This document shows, in pieces, positions 1-12,961 of a stretch of DNA of 64,000 nucleotides. Made by a program: the position numbers and the translations under genes. The first letter of the stretch is position 1; each line of letters opens with the position of its first letter. This stretch comes from Symbiodinium sp. CCMP2592 (taxonomy: Eukaryota; Sar; Dinophyceae; Suessiales; Symbiodiniaceae): assembly GCA_905221615.1 (NCBI GenBank), contig CAJNDT010006183.1, positions 196,501 to 260,500 of the forward strand, written 5' to 3'. Below the pieces are notes generated by a model, which was given only the letters and a program-made list of their open reading frames with translations, searched no databases and was not told where the DNA came from.

Positions 1-138
1 GGTTTAGAGTTTCTAGGACTCCGGAGAAGTAGAAGACTAGAACCTCTGTAGAGTTCGATCATGTCCGAACAGACACCCTACCATTGAGCCCTATACCTAA
101 AAACCCTTAAACCCTAATAGACCTTGAACCCGACACCC

Positions 139-262
139 TACTTGGAAGGGCAGGGGACTTAGTAAGTAGGTTATAAGTAGAGTTATAAGTACCCTAAATG
201 GAGTTACCCCAATTATAACCCTACTTATAACCTACTTACTAAGTCCCCTGCCCTTCCAAGTA
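139..262. repeat. Foldback element family A, copy 1
   Basis: Near-perfect palindrome. The left arm begins TACTTGGAAGGGCAGGGGAC and the right arm is its reverse complement, ending GCCCTTCCAAGTA. Inner arms carry TTAGTAAGTAGGTTATAAGTAG. This 124-bp form recurs about ten times in the window. Confidence 0.9.
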
Positions 263-1601
263 GACCCTAAACCCTAAAACCCAAACCCTTGTAGACTCGC
301 GAGGTTTTTTGTTTAGCGGCCTCTCACCCCGGATGTCTGGAACCAAAACCAAACACAGAGCGTCTCCAGAGAGCCCAACCCCTTTAATCAAGGACGGGGC
401 CGGGTGCCCAAACCCTCCATAAACCCTGCAAATATCTTTGCAGCACCCATGAAATTCTTGAATCTGAATTAATGGGGGTATGGGCCTCTTTGTGTTTCGG
501 GCCCGCCACAGCTTCTCGTAACTAAACCCTAAACCCTACACCCTGTGCGCAAGACCTCGCGGCGCTGTTGAGGCTGGGTCACCTTCAAGGATGGTGCCGG
601 CAAGGACGAGTTTCGGGTTTAGCGTTTAGAGATTCGAGTTCCGAGTTTAGAAATAGAGATTCGAATTCAGAGTTTAGCGTTTAGAGATTCGAGTTCAGAG
701 TTTAGAAATAGAGATTCGAGTTCAGAGTTCAGAAAGTTTAGGGTTTACAGTTGAGGGTTCAGGGTTTAGAGTTTGGGGTTCAGGAAGATCATAGAGGTCA
801 GCAATGGTGAGGGTTTCATTGCTGGGGAGCCACAACCCGTAAAACCACATAAAATCCTTGTGGCCCCCTACGATACAGCACCTTGGTATGAGATTTGAAC
901 GGAACCTCAAACTCAACCCTAAACCGTAGCAAAACCTTTAAAGGGGGCCTTCATCCCAAAATGCCAAACCGTCCCAATGCTCTCCAGGAGTTCTTCAAGC
1001 CAGCAAAGCTCATGGTTTGCATCTAGGTGGCATTTTGAGAAATTTGTTACTTTTCCTTTTTGGTTCCTGTAGAGCTACCTCTTCATAAAATGGGGGTTTA
1101 GGGTTTAGGGTTTCAAAGAAAGCAGCCTCTTCATAAATGCTTTTACGGCCCCGAAACTACAACCCAGGCAAGCAGAGCATTGCCATCACTAACTCCTTCG
1201 ACATCTCTGCGGGAAAGGCTCTCTCCGGAGGGTTGTTAATGTACTCCCAGAGAACCCAAGACGCCTTTATGTAGGAATCCTTAAAGTAGGGCGCAGCTGT
1301 AGGATTTGAGGTAGATGCCTTGTTCAACGTGCATTGGGCTCTTTGGGTCTTGTGGGTTCTTAGGGTGCAGTGTGCTGCGGCTTTCGGATGTAGGCGATTT
1401 AGGATTTGCTGTCCAGGGTTTGAGCTTTCTGAGGTGTAGAGTTTTAAGGGCTTCGCAGCTACCCTTCGGTCCATCCTAACCTAACCGTACTCCTCAGCCA
1501 AGCTTGCCGCAGCAGGCCCATCTAAAGAGTTCCTGAACGATGCAATTTGTCTTCGGACTTGAGTTTCGGTTTTCCGGATTTGTTGATGTGGGTTTAGGGT
1601 T
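263..1601. other. Spacer, no gene seen
   Basis: Degenerate TTTAGGG/CCCTAAA sequence. At 600-730 a short phrase (GAGTTCAGAGTTTAGAAATA type) is repeated about three times. No credible coding frame was seen. Confidence 0.6.
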
Positions 1602-1714
1602 CTTGGCGTTCTTCTGGTTGGCTCTTTAGGCTTTCACTTTTTGGGTTTCTATATGAACTATAATAATAAGGAGGCTAAAAGTTTGACTTTTTGGAGGGGT
1701 TGAAGTCAGCCAAG
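1602..1714 (+). repeat. Family L element, copy 1 (introner-like)
   Basis: Begins CTTGGCGTTCTTCTGG and ends GGTTGAAGTCAGCCAAG. The two ends are imperfect inverted repeats (TTGGC...GTCAGCCAA). The middle contains GGGTTTCTATATGAACTATA and AAAAGTTTGACTTTTTGGAG. The same order of motifs recurs at 30406-30558 and inside a gene at about 52.9 and 53.65 kb, where the element behaves as an intron. Confidence 0.75.
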
Positions 1715-2173
1715 GGTTTGTGGGGTTCTTAAAGGAGAGAGCATGCAGGTTCCGGGTAGAGCCTGCCTGCAAGCCTCGATGCTGAAGCATTCCTTAGGCT
1801 GCTAAGCTGCCACAGCTTTGGTTGTAGGCGCTTAGAAACCTTAATATCATATGGAATGTACAGGGGCCCTACGAAAAAAGTGGTTTGGGTAGGTCGAAGT
1901 TAGGCAAGAGCTCAAAAGCCTTGCGACAATCATGCCTTTTCTACTGGCAGGCGCTGAGAAAACTAGACGTCGCTGGCTCGGATGGCAGAAGAAACTGTAA
2001 ACCCTAACCCTGAACCCTAAGAAGACAGGGGTTCTAAAAGGGACATGGGCACAAGCCCTCTCCAGCAATTTCCTTGTTTGAACTGCGGAAATCACCTGCA
2101 GCGGCAGCCTGAAGATTGTCGTTAGCGGGGCCTTCCTTAGCTAAGGAATTACATCCCTATCCTCCATTTTCTG

Positions 2174-2282
2174 TCTGTTGCTCAGTAAGGAATGGGGGAA
2201 TGGATCCCTATTGTAGTCCCTACAGAATCCCCAATGGTAGTCTCCATAATCCATTGCCCCATTCCCTAGTAAGAGCCAGACA
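2174..2282. repeat. Foldback element family P, copy 1
   Basis: Inverted repeat with arms reading approximately GGAATGGGGGAATGGATCCC and ATCCATTGCCCCATTCC, flanked by a short Y-rich/AAGAGCCAGACAG end. A second copy lies at 13697-13795. Confidence 0.6.
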
Positions 2283-3682
2283 GTTTTATGGGCTTTAGAA
2301 TAGCTTCGGGGTTACTCGGGAATGGCATGTGTTTGTCTATTTGCCGAATGTCTTGGCTGTTTCATGGAAGCATCGGAGTAGCAATGCTGCCTCACACATT
2401 TCTTCCCTACCTGACTGCCATATCGTTCGTAATTTCAATAATCGCACCAATCCCCATTTGTTTGTGTTCTGTTCTTTAGGCCTCTAAAAACAGGAGGTTC
2501 AAGCTTGTAAGTACACCATTCGACATATTCCGGCCCACTAGAAACGGCCCATAAACCACTGCCAGACGATCCTCAAACTTGAACCCCGAAACGGCATTCC
2601 GACAAAACCCTAAACCCTGTAAACTCGAAACATTCAAACCCATGTCGCAAACCGCTAAAAAACTCAACCAAACATAAACCGTGTAACCACCAACGACACC
2701 GTAAGGCTTGACCCTAAACCCTAGACTCCGAGACCTCAAAAAACCTACACCCATAGCCCAACACTCGCAAACCTCAACCTCACCCAGGTGGGCGAAGTTC
2801 TCGATGTCGTAGAGGGGCCCACAGAGGCAGGTGGGCAAACAGTAAACTGACTGAGGGTTTCGGGTTTACGGCTCGGGGTTTAGGTTTAAGGATTTAGGGA
2901 TGGAAGGTTGTAGCGGTTATGGTTTAGCGCTTCATATGCAGCTAATGGCTTACAAGCAGGCGAAGGCTGCCCTGCACTACACCTCAAGCGCCGAAAACCC
3001 TAAACCCTAAACCTCGCAACTGATAGACTAAATCCTTATCCCTGCCTACAGGATCATACCCTGAACCTACGTTAGGGCACCTAGTTTTCTAAGTGACAGA
3101 GGTAACGCCCAAATTGTATGATGGGCTCGCTGTAAATAGGCGAGGGTCTGAGTGAAACCCAACCGAAAAGGTCCGCAGGATGCAAGATTTAGCCGCTTGG
3201 AACTACTTTTGAATCAGAGTATATGATAGGACCTCAGGATCTTAATTGTTGGGTTTCCTGGTGGTCCCTGCAACAGGGTCGAAAAAGTGAACTAGGTGTT
3301 GCGGGGCTCCAAATAGGTTTTGTAGGGCTTAGTAAGGCTTTTCAGGGTTTGTACAGACTCTCCAGGACTTCATGAGTGTACTTACAAGGCTTTCTAGGGT
3401 TTGAGTTTCGGGGCCTGAACAATTGGACTGGTTGTGGGTGTTGAAACCGTCGGAGACTGCTGAGAGCCAGTTGTCAACCTCCGCTGCTCTTCGTGGATCG
3501 CGTGGTGCTACATCAAAGCTTCAGGGTTTAGGGCTCAGAAAGCTGTTGGGTCACAAAAGACAGTTGTCACTTGTTCTACCATTGCAAGCTAGATGGTTGT
3601 GGTCAATCTGCGAAGCTCAAGTTTTGAAGCCTGTGCTTGCGCCGACATGATATCTTGCAAGACCAAGAGTCGTAGAATTTAA
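2283..3682. other. Spacer, no gene seen
   Basis: Degenerate telomere-like words in unique-looking sequence. Open frames here (for example 2476-2838 on the minus strand) consist mainly of translated TTTAGGG derivatives. Confidence 0.55.
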
Positions 3683-3787
3683 AGTAAAAGCCAGAAAGTT
3701 GGAATGTGATTATCCTAAACCCTTTATGGTAAATTATAAGGTGTCCTACTATGAAACCATATTCCAACTTTCTGGAGTTTCCTTTAT
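3683..3787. repeat. Foldback element family C, copy 1
   Basis: Arms are GCCAGAAAGTTGGAATNTG and CATATTCCAACTTTCTGG, with AAACCCTTTATGGTAAATTA in the middle. The element is about 100 bp and recurs at 8921, 11747, 19365, 33150 and 33563. Confidence 0.85.
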
Positions 3788-3856
3788 GTAGATCAAAATA
3801 CTGTCGTGCTAGCAAGGTTTGATTCTCATGTCTTAGCCTCAAATCGCTCAGCATGG

Positions 3857-3965
3857 TACCCAAAAACTCCAATATCCCCGAGGGGATATTCCTTACATCC
3901 TATTAGGATCCCTACTAAAACTTGCTGTATATTTCTTAATTAAGGGGTAGTGGAGTCTCTGGGTA
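3857..3965. repeat. Foldback element family B, copy 1 (divergent)
   Basis: Left end ACCCAAAAACTCCAATATCC, right end GGAGTCTCTGGGTA, with a diverged middle containing TAGGATCCCTACTA. It belongs to the family best seen at 12351-12457. Confidence 0.75.
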
Positions 3966-4196
3966 GCCTCGAGGTGAGTGAGGCAGCCTACCAGAAACTC
4001 TAGGCAGACAGGCTGCAGTGAACCCTCCGAAATCGCCACTTCAGTTGGCGAGACCCCTAGATGAGAGATTTGAAATGATGATAAACCCTGATCCTTAAAC
4101 CCTAAACCCCCAAAATTGCAGGATCCCCTTCAAGGAACCCGATCTTGGAACCATCAAATGAAGAACACCCCAGAAAAACCTCCATGAAAGCCCTTT

Positions 4197-4297
4197 GGGA
4201 GTTTCCGAAAATTAGGGTACCTTATTTTGGGGTCCTTATAAAAAGGATCCTACTATATAGGGTACTACATTAGGGTCCCCTATTTTCGGAAACTCCC
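4197..4297. repeat. Foldback element family F, copy 1
   Basis: Arms GGGAGTTTCCGAAAATTAGG and CCTATTTTCGGAAACTCCC, core AAGGATCCTACTATATAGGG. Related copies lie at 7479, 7943, 8579 and 40076. Confidence 0.85.
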
Positions 4298-4592
4298 ATA
4301 TGAACCTCCACCCCTCTGCAACTAGGGGTTTAGGGTTTAGGGTTTGGCTTAGGGTTTAGGGGTTGGCAATGACCCTTTACAACCCTTCTGATCTTTCAAA
4401 CAACACCCGTCATAACTACAAAAGTCAAAAATTTTGAAGGATCTTGGGTAGTGTTTACTGCTTTCCTTTCCTGGTGTACTCCAGTTTTTTCTTGCCTACC
4501 AAGCAGTGGAGACGCATTCGCCACAGGACTCGGTGCGCTCTCTGAGCCGCGTGAAAGTGCAGGCCGAGGACCTAAGGACAAGGGATCTTAAC

Positions 4593-4789
4593 TTAGTCTA
4601 AGGGTCCATGTACCCATCTACGTAAAGGGTTTCTTTAAGGGTTCCTCTAAAGGAAACAACAAGGTTCTATAGGGTTTAAGGTATAAGGGTCCATGTACCC
4701 ATATAGTAAATACTTGGGCCCTAAAGTACCTAAATAGGGACTGCTATGAGGCCAATGTATGTACTATCGGAGTACGTGGACCGTCAGGG
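4593..4789. repeat. Foldback element family H, copy 1 with a duplicated left end
   Basis: AAGGGTCCATGTACCC occurs at about 4600 and again at 4685. The second copy pairs with GTACGTGGACCGTCAGGG near 4774-4789. The centre reads ACTTGGGCCCTAAAGTACCT. Other copies are at 24966 and 26250. Confidence 0.65.
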
Positions 4790-6967
<2,178 letters not shown>

Positions 6968-7120
6968 ACCCAGAGACTCCAATATCCCTTCATCAAGGAA
7001 TTTCCTTGAATCATTTTAGGCAGCCTGCAATAATTTAAGGCATATTCCTTAATTCCCTTTGTAAGGAACTCTTAGACCTTATGTATATCCCTTAATTAAG
7101 GGATATTGGAGTCCTTGGGG
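6968..7120. repeat. Foldback element family B, copy 2
   Basis: Starts ACCCAGAGACTCCAATATCC and ends GGGATATTGGAGTCCTTGGGG. It is longer than the usual 107 bp because the TTAAGGxATATTCC arm is duplicated internally. Confidence 0.85.
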
Positions 7121-7190
7121 CTACCGGCTGCATATCCTTTTAGGATCGTTATGGCCGGGCACCCAAAGCGCCTTGGGCCTTGGGAGGTGT

Positions 7191-7320
7191 CTACTTGGAG
7201 GATCATGGGACTTAGTAAGTAAGGTTATAAGTACCTTAACTGGGGTTATAAATAACTATACGTATAGTTATATACCTTAATTATAACCCTAGTTGCTAAG
7301 TCCCATGACCCTTCAAGTAG
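7191..7320. repeat. Foldback element family A, copy 2
   Basis: CTACTTGGAGGATCATGGGAC pairs with GTCCCATGACCCTTCAAGTAG at the far end. The centre is ATAACTATACGTATAGTTAT, itself palindromic. Confidence 0.85.
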
Positions 7321-7411
7321 GGAGTTTAGGGTTTAGGGTTTAATATATGGGCGGCCACCGCCAAGGGCGGGATCAAGTGTTGGTTGACTTCTCAGAATCG
7401 CTAGAAAGAGC

Positions 7412-7605
7412 CAAAAAAAGTAGATCCCCTAAAGGGGGTTCCTGTATAGTACCCTTTACTATTTGTAGAGTCCCAAATGGGGGTTTCCGAAATTTGGGGG
7501 TACCTTAATTTGGGGTCCTTATAATAAGGATCCAAATTTTTAAGGTACTCTATTAGGGTCCCCTATTTTCGGAAACTCCCAAATCAATGGCTCTACTTTT
7601 TGGAT
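7412..7605. repeat. Family G element carrying a nested family F element
   Basis: AAAAAAGTAGATCCCCTAAA at the left pairs with CTCTACTTTTTGGAT at the right. A complete family F element occupies 7479-7580 (arms GGGTTTCCGAAATTTGGGGG and CCCTATTTTCGGAAACTCCC). The nesting shows that F inserted after G. Confidence 0.75.
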
Positions 7606-7672
7606 GAGCCGCGCAGAGTACTTGGAGTAAAGCCTGACCTCGCAGGCCCTGGAGCGGTCTTAGGGTAGAGGG

Positions 7673-7740
7673 GCGGTGTAGGGTTTAGGGTTTAGAGGTT
7701 TAGGGTTTAGGGGTTTAGGGTTTAGGGTTTAGGGTTTAAG
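7673..7740 (+). repeat. Interstitial TTTAGGG array
   Basis: About eight TTTAGGG units with GAGG and GGGG spacing variants. Confidence 0.85.
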
Positions 7741-7942
7741 GATGGTTTTCGGATACCTTCTAGTGTTTTGGATACCTTCTAGTGTAGTCAGGAACAATAG
7801 GGTTTTGGGATACATTCTAATGTAGTCAAGAACCTGAGGAATAGCATCACTGATCAGGGCCCAGGTACGTAATTAATCCAAACCCCTCAATTAGGAAATG
7901 TACCTTTCGATATACGGGGCCTGAGATCATGAGTTCAGGTAT

Positions 7943-8141
7943 GGAGTTTCCGAGAGTAGGGGACCCTAATATAGTACCATAAATAGTAGGATCCTTATAT
8001 GATAAGGACTCCAAAAGAAGGTACTCCTAAGTTTCCGAAATACTAAACCCTTATAGAGCCCTTTAAAGGAACCTTTATAGTACCCTTATATGGTAACCCT
8101 TTAAGGGAACCCTAAGGTACCCCAAATTTTCGGAAACTCCC
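7943..8141. repeat. Foldback element family F, copy 3, enlarged
   Basis: Outer arms GGAGTTTCCGAGAGTAGGGG and CCAAATTTTCGGAAACTCCCG enclose a second TTTCCGAAAT segment. The element appears to be F inserted in, or recombined with, another F-like element. Confidence 0.65.
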
Positions 8142-8256
8142 GTATATTCCTGGGAAAAAAATTGGGGCTCTCCGAGAATCAGTCAGGGTTGGAGATGATG
8201 GGTTCAAGAGCTGTTGTCTTAGGGGTACTTAGGGTTTAGGGTTTAGGGTTTAGGGA

Positions 8257-8333
8257 ATAATTTTTCATTTTTGGTTATTATAATCCCTAAGAAACAGCTA
8301 AAATTTGTTGCTAGGGTTCTAAGTTCAGTATAG
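8257..8333. repeat. Repeat family R, copy 1
   Basis: Shares TTATAATCCCTAAGAAACAG and CTAGGGTTCTAAGTTCAGTA with 24045-24131 and 41532-41627. It is not clearly palindromic, so it is a different class from families A-J. Confidence 0.7.
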
Positions 8334-8578
8334 TTGTAGGACCCCAAACTTGTGTTTAGGGTTTAGGGACGGGTTTCCATAGAACTTCGGGTTTAGTGTT
8401 TAGGGTTTACGAAACCCTAAGCCATAAAACTCAGGGTTCAGGGTCTAGGGTTTAGGAAGCCCTAAACTATAAAACCCGGAAGCCTGAGCCCTTACAAATG
8501 GTAAAACCTAGGCATTACACTTGCAGCGAGAGCGTCGCGCTGGAGAGCAAGCCTGCCTCTGCCATGCCGCCAGGATTT

Positions 8579-8680
8579 GGGAGTTTCCGAAAAGAGAGGT
8601 ACCTTATTTCGGGGTCCTTATAATAAGGATCCTACTATTTAGGGTAATGTACTACGGTCCCCTATTTTCGGAAACCCCCA
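8579..8680. repeat. Foldback element family F, copy 4
   Basis: GGGAGTTTCCGAAAAGAGAG pairs with CCTATTTTCGGAAACCCCC. The centre reads AATAAGGATCCTACTATTTA. Confidence 0.85.
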
Positions 8681-8808
8681 TTTTGTGTGGGATTTCGCAA
8701 GAGTTTTGCATCAAGGTCTTGTTCGGAGAAAGCCCTAAACCGCGTTGTTAAATAGTATACAAGCTTTGAGGCCTTTAGGGTTCCGGGTTTAGGTCAGGAC
8801 ATGGATGT

Positions 8809-8897
8809 AGACTCCAATATCCCTTAATTCAGGGATCCTGCGAAAATTTTAAGGTTCGTATATTCCGTAATTGAGCGATGTTGGAGTCTCTGGGTAC
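8809..8897. repeat. Foldback element family B, copy 3, shortened
   Basis: AGACTCCAATATCCCTTAAT pairs with the right end TTGGAGTCTCTGGGT. The middle has lost one arm segment. Confidence 0.75.
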
Positions 8898-8920
8898 TCT
8901 TCTTGGGGGCATTTGGGTTT

Positions 8921-9025
8921 AAAGGGAACTCCAGAAAGTTGGAATATGGTTTCAGGGTAGGATACCCTATAATTTACCATAGAAGGGTTAGGATAATCAT
9001 ATTCCAACTTTCTGGCTTTTACCTT
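8921..9025. repeat. Foldback element family C, copy 2
   Basis: CCAGAAAGTTGGAATATGG and CATATTCCAACTTTCTGGC arms; middle TATAATTTACCATAGAAGGG. It is in inverse orientation to copy 1. Confidence 0.85.
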
Positions 9026-9068
9026 AATTCGCTAAGCCCTACAACCTGGAATCCTAAACCCAAAAGCC

Positions 9069-9150
9069 ACTTGGAAGGGCAGGGGACTTCTTAAGTAGGT
9101 AATAGGTAGGGTTATAGTTCGGGTAACTCCATTTAGGGTACTTATAAGGC
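9069..9150. repeat. Family A element, 3' truncated
   Basis: The left arm ACTTGGAAGGGCAGGGGACT and the centre AACTCCATTTAGGGTACTTA are present. The right arm is missing. Confidence 0.75.
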
Positions 9151-9212
9151 TTCAACCAAAGGTCCCCAGCCCAGCATGGCTTGATCGCCCTCATGTCGAT
9201 GCCCCGTACCTC

Positions 9213-9440
9213 ACGGTTTAGGGTTTAGGGTTTAGGGTTTAGGGTTTAGGGTTTATAGGGTTTAGGGTTTATAGGGTTTATAGGGTTTATAGGGTTTATA
9301 GGGTTTATAGGGTTTAGGGTTTAGGGTTTAGGGTTTAGGGTTTAGGGTTTATAGGGTTTATAGGGTTTATAGGGTTTATAGGGTTTATAGGGTTTATAGG
9401 GTTTATAGGGTTTAGGGTTTAGGGTTTAGGGTTTAGGGTT
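9213..9440 (+). repeat. TTTAGGG / TTTATAGGG telomere-like array
   Basis: About 225 bp of pure TTTAGGG alternating in blocks with the 9-mer variant TTTATAGGG. This is the longest telomere-like run in the window. The blocks of identical variants suggest local tandem expansion rather than random decay. Confidence 0.95.
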
Positions 9441-10462
9441 CAATTTCCATGCTCCACCCTAAACCCTGCCTTAACCCTGAGTAACCCACCTTGTTTAGGG
9501 TGATATCCTCATATTAGTCCTTAAACAGGGTAAGTTATTCAGGGTTAAGGTGAACCCTAAACCTTAAACCCTAAATCCTGAACACTAGACAAACTCACGT
9601 CCCGTAGCCCAAGAGCTCGCCAGGGTTCCGCAGAAACGCGGAAGCTGGAGGAGGGAGAGATCATACAGGTTGCCTCAACATGTGGATGTGGGCCAAGGGG
9701 GGTTAGGGTTATGGCCAGGGTCGAGCATTCAGGTTTTGGGTCTTGGGGTGTGGGGCAGGGTTTAGGGTTTAGGGCTAGTGTTTAGCGTTTAGGTTTGGGT
9801 TCTGGGGTTAGGTTTGGGCGACTGTGATGTCTGATAGCATTTGAAGTTCAGCGTCCAGTACTCCAGGGTTCAAAGTGTGGAGCTTCGATTTGCCGTGCGG
9901 GGCAATAAACCCTTAACCCTAGACCGAAAACCCTAACTTGCCGCGACGGCAGCTTCGAGAAACATTGTAGCTTGTTCCCTAAACCCCAAGGCTTAAACCT
10001 CAAAGCCCAAATCGATTCGGGTTTAGGCTTTAGGGTTGATTACACCCTAACCCTAAAGCTTAAACCTCAAAGCCCTAAAGGATTGGAGCACAGGGGTCTT
10101 CAGATTTAGGATTCAGTTTTGTAGCGGTCTTTTTTGCAAGTAATACGTGCATGCACCTGTCGTCAGGCGTCGTCGTCAGATTTGGTCGGGGCGGTTGCAG
10201 TCAAGTCGAAGTCATAGACGTGGTCATGGAGAGACTCGTTGCCGTTGTCTCAGCTGCATGTGTCGTGTTGGTACGGGCAACTGTGGCAGCAACAGCCGTA
10301 TCTGATCTACAGGTCGTCACACCACCGATACCACCATCATCACCATCGTTGTTACCCTTCACATTACACCATCCCTATGACCATCATCACTACCGGTCTC
10401 ATTATCAGCAGCATCGGCCAACGTAGCTCGCGTTCCGAGGCTTAGCAGCCATGAAGCACAGG
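9441..10462. other. Spacer, no gene seen
   Basis: Decayed CCCTAAA words. From 10150 to 10400 there is a GTC/ATC/CAC-rich stretch that gives His-rich or Val-rich open frames. I read it as low-complexity DNA, not a gene. Confidence 0.5.
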
Positions 10463-10618
10463 TACCCAGAGACTCCAATATCCCTTAATCAAGGAATATT
10501 CCTTAAACCGCATTAGGGATCCTACTATAATTTCAGGTATAGTCCTTGATTAAGGAATATTCCCTAAATTATAGTAGGATCCCTAATATGATTTAAGGTA
10601 GATTGCAAAATTACTGGG
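10463..10618. repeat. Foldback element family B, copy 4
   Basis: TACCCAGAGACTCCAATATC left end and TTACTGGGTA right end, with two copies of the GGATCCTACTATAATTT core in opposite orientation. It looks like two B elements fused head to head. Confidence 0.8.
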
Positions 10619-10977
10619 TAGTTTCGGTAAGTGGTGCCCTCCGAGCTGCCGTTTCGGATCCAAGTGCAATGAAGCACCATGGTACTCACCGCAGGATCAG
10701 AGCCATCAGAGGTAACGGCAACATTAAGCAAAGTTCGAAAGAAGTGCTAAACATATAAGCCCAACGTCTTAGCCCAAGTTTGAAGCAGTGCTTGACCCCC
10801 CAACCCTCTAACCTCCCCAAAGCCAAGCCCTTCAACCCTAAAGCTAAACCCTAAAAACCCTAAGCCCTAAACCTCGACCTGAAACCCTGAGCTAAAACAC
10901 CCCGACCGCCCACCCGAGCGTTCGCACCATGGGGGAGTCCGTGCCGGAAGGCGGGGGATCTCTTCTAGGAAGCAAGG

Positions 10978-11157
10978 GTTCCCAGAGACGCCACTATTCC
11001 TTTATTAAGGAATATTCCTTGAATCATACTAAGCATAATTTAAGGAATATTCCTTCATATTGGGCATAATTTAAGGAGTATTCCTTAAATCATATTAGGG
11101 ATCCTACGATAATTTCAGGTATAGTCCTTGATTGAGGGATATTGGAGTCTCTGGGTT
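10978..11157. repeat. Foldback element family B, copy 5, expanded
   Basis: TCCCAGAGACGCCACTATTC to GATATTGGAGTCTCTGGG, with three internal TTTAAGGAATATTCCTT-type units instead of two. Confidence 0.8.
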
Positions 11158-11746
11158 CAGGGGCTCGGGATTACAATTCGGGGCACAGGTCTTCGCAACC
11201 CTAACCCCTAAACCTTCAACCGCAGACCCCAAACCCTAGTCGCCTAAACTGACCCTAAATCCTAAACCAACCCCGTAGCCGTAGATCCTCATAGGACCTA
11301 AAACCCTCAACCGTAGACCCTGGACCCTGAACCATGTTTGCTCTCCGTGTCGGGGGAACGGGGACTGGATAAGCTAGAAGCCTTCAATTGCCACTATTGT
11401 TCCTTTAGCAGGGCTCCTTAATTAAAACAATCTCGAACCCTTATATAACGTTTATCTATCTCAAAGGAACCGTTGGAGCACTGTTCGAATTGTTAAGGCT
11501 CCACCCTTGTGTATAGAGCCGTTTTAAATACCCTTTAAACCACATGACCCCAATCCTCCAAACTCCTAAACCTTAACCTCTAAACCCCTTAGCCCTCACA
11601 GAAATCATTTAAAGGCCCCTGAACCCTCATAGCCCCAAAGCCCAACACCCCTAAGCCTTCAAGCCACAGCATTCTTCTGCAGGGGGTGTTGGCCTTTCTG
11701 GGCATCCTGAAGACTTTTTTGAATCATTAAGACCCTGTACATGGAT
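11158..11746. other. Spacer, no gene seen
   Basis: CCCTAAA-derived sequence with no coding frame worth reporting. Confidence 0.5.
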
Positions 11747-11846
11747 CTCCAGAAAGTTGGAATATGGTTTCAGGGTAGGACACCTTATAATTTACCATAA
11801 AGGGTTTAGGATAATCATATTCCAACTTTCTGGCTTTTCCTTTAAA
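11747..11846. repeat. Foldback element family C, copy 3
   Basis: TCTCCAGAAAGTTGGAATAT and ATATTCCAACTTTCTGGCTT arms. It is nearly identical to the 8921 copy. Confidence 0.9.
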
Positions 11847-11880
11847 GCCTCCATGAAGGCCCTGGTCCTAGCAAATCCTG

Positions 11881-12004
11881 TACTTGGAGGGGCAGGGGAC
11901 TTAGTAAGTAGGTTATAAGTAGGGTTTTTATTGGGGTAACTCCATTTAGGGCACTTATAACTCTACTTAGAACCTACTTACTAAGTCCCCTGCCCTTCCA
12001 AGTA
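11881..12004. repeat. Foldback element family A, copy 4
   Basis: Full-length palindrome with arms TACTTGGAGGGGCAGGGGAC and GTCCCCTGCCCTTCCAAGTA. It lies only 34 bp after a family C copy. Confidence 0.9.
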
Positions 12005-12350
12005 CAACCCTTAGACATCACCAGCCCGCGCGTCCTGCGCGTGGTTGTCCAGATGTCGCTGGGGCGCATCCTCTGCCTACTGGCGCTCGCCCAGAAGATC
12101 CACAGCCGTCGCTGGGTCCTAGATTAATATGATTTTGTAGTATAATACTATACCGTGTTCTACTATGTCAGATTTTGTGATCCGGACTATAGGTTGCAGA
12201 TACTTCAGAAACACTATGCGCAAAAGCCGAACAAAGGCGTTCATGGAGAGCTTGGTCATAACGTAATATTTTGTCGGGCTGCAGGTGAGAGTTGTAGGGT
12301 TTTAAGTCACAAGCTAATGCTCCAAGACTCCTACACTCCACATCCAATCC

Positions 12351-12457
12351 AGAGACTCCAATATCCCTTAATTAAGGAATATTCCTTTAATCATATTAGG
12401 GATCCTACTATAATTTAAGGTATATTCCTTAATTAAGGGATATTGGAGTCTCTGGGA
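12351..12457. repeat. Foldback element family B, copy 6 (reference form)
   Basis: The cleanest copy: ATCCAGAGACTCCAATATCC, TTAATTAAGGAATATTCC, central GGGATCCTACTATAATTTAA, then the reverse complement ending ATATTGGAGTCTCTGGGA. Essentially one long hairpin of about 107 bp. Confidence 0.95.
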
Positions 12458-12747
12458 AGCCCCAAGCTTCAAGCTCTGAATCCTAGATCCTCAGCTGAGA
12501 ACCTCCCAAACCCCCAAACCGAAAAGCCCTACACCCTTACTTTGAAGCTCAATAAGGCTAAGTTGGGGCCCATGTTTAGGCAGACGGCAAGGAGCCCACA
12601 AAGGCAAAGCACCGACCAGAAGAGCCCCACAGCCTTACCCTGAAACTCCAAGCCCCAAACCCTAAACCCGTAACCCTAAGCCCTAAAACCCCAAACCCGA
12701 AACCTCAAGCCCCGAAGCCTGAAAGACCAATGGCCCGTGTCCCAGAC

Positions 12748-12961
12748 CCCCGGGAGGATCCAAAAAGTAGATCCCTAATTGGGGGTTCCTATAAAGTACC
12801 CCAAGTAGTATAGGGCCCCAAATTGGGGGATCTACTTTCCCTTCTAGATCCCTAAACCCTAAACCCTAAATCCTAAAGGATCCCATAAAGGAGCCCTTTA
12901 AGGAACCCTACTAAGTTCCATTAGGGCCCCAAATTAGGGGATCTACTTTCTGGATCCTCCC
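12748..12961. repeat. Family G element, tandem or double form
   Basis: CCCCCGGGAGGATCCAAAAA at the left pairs with TTTCTGGATCCTCCCGG at the right. AAAGTAGATCC and GGGGGATCTACTTT pairs occur twice, with CCCTAAACCC sequence between the two halves. Confidence 0.75.

Noticed and set aside
10151..10445. His-rich frames at 10.2-10.4 kb
   Set aside because: Degenerate CATCATCAC-type repeat inside the gene-free block.
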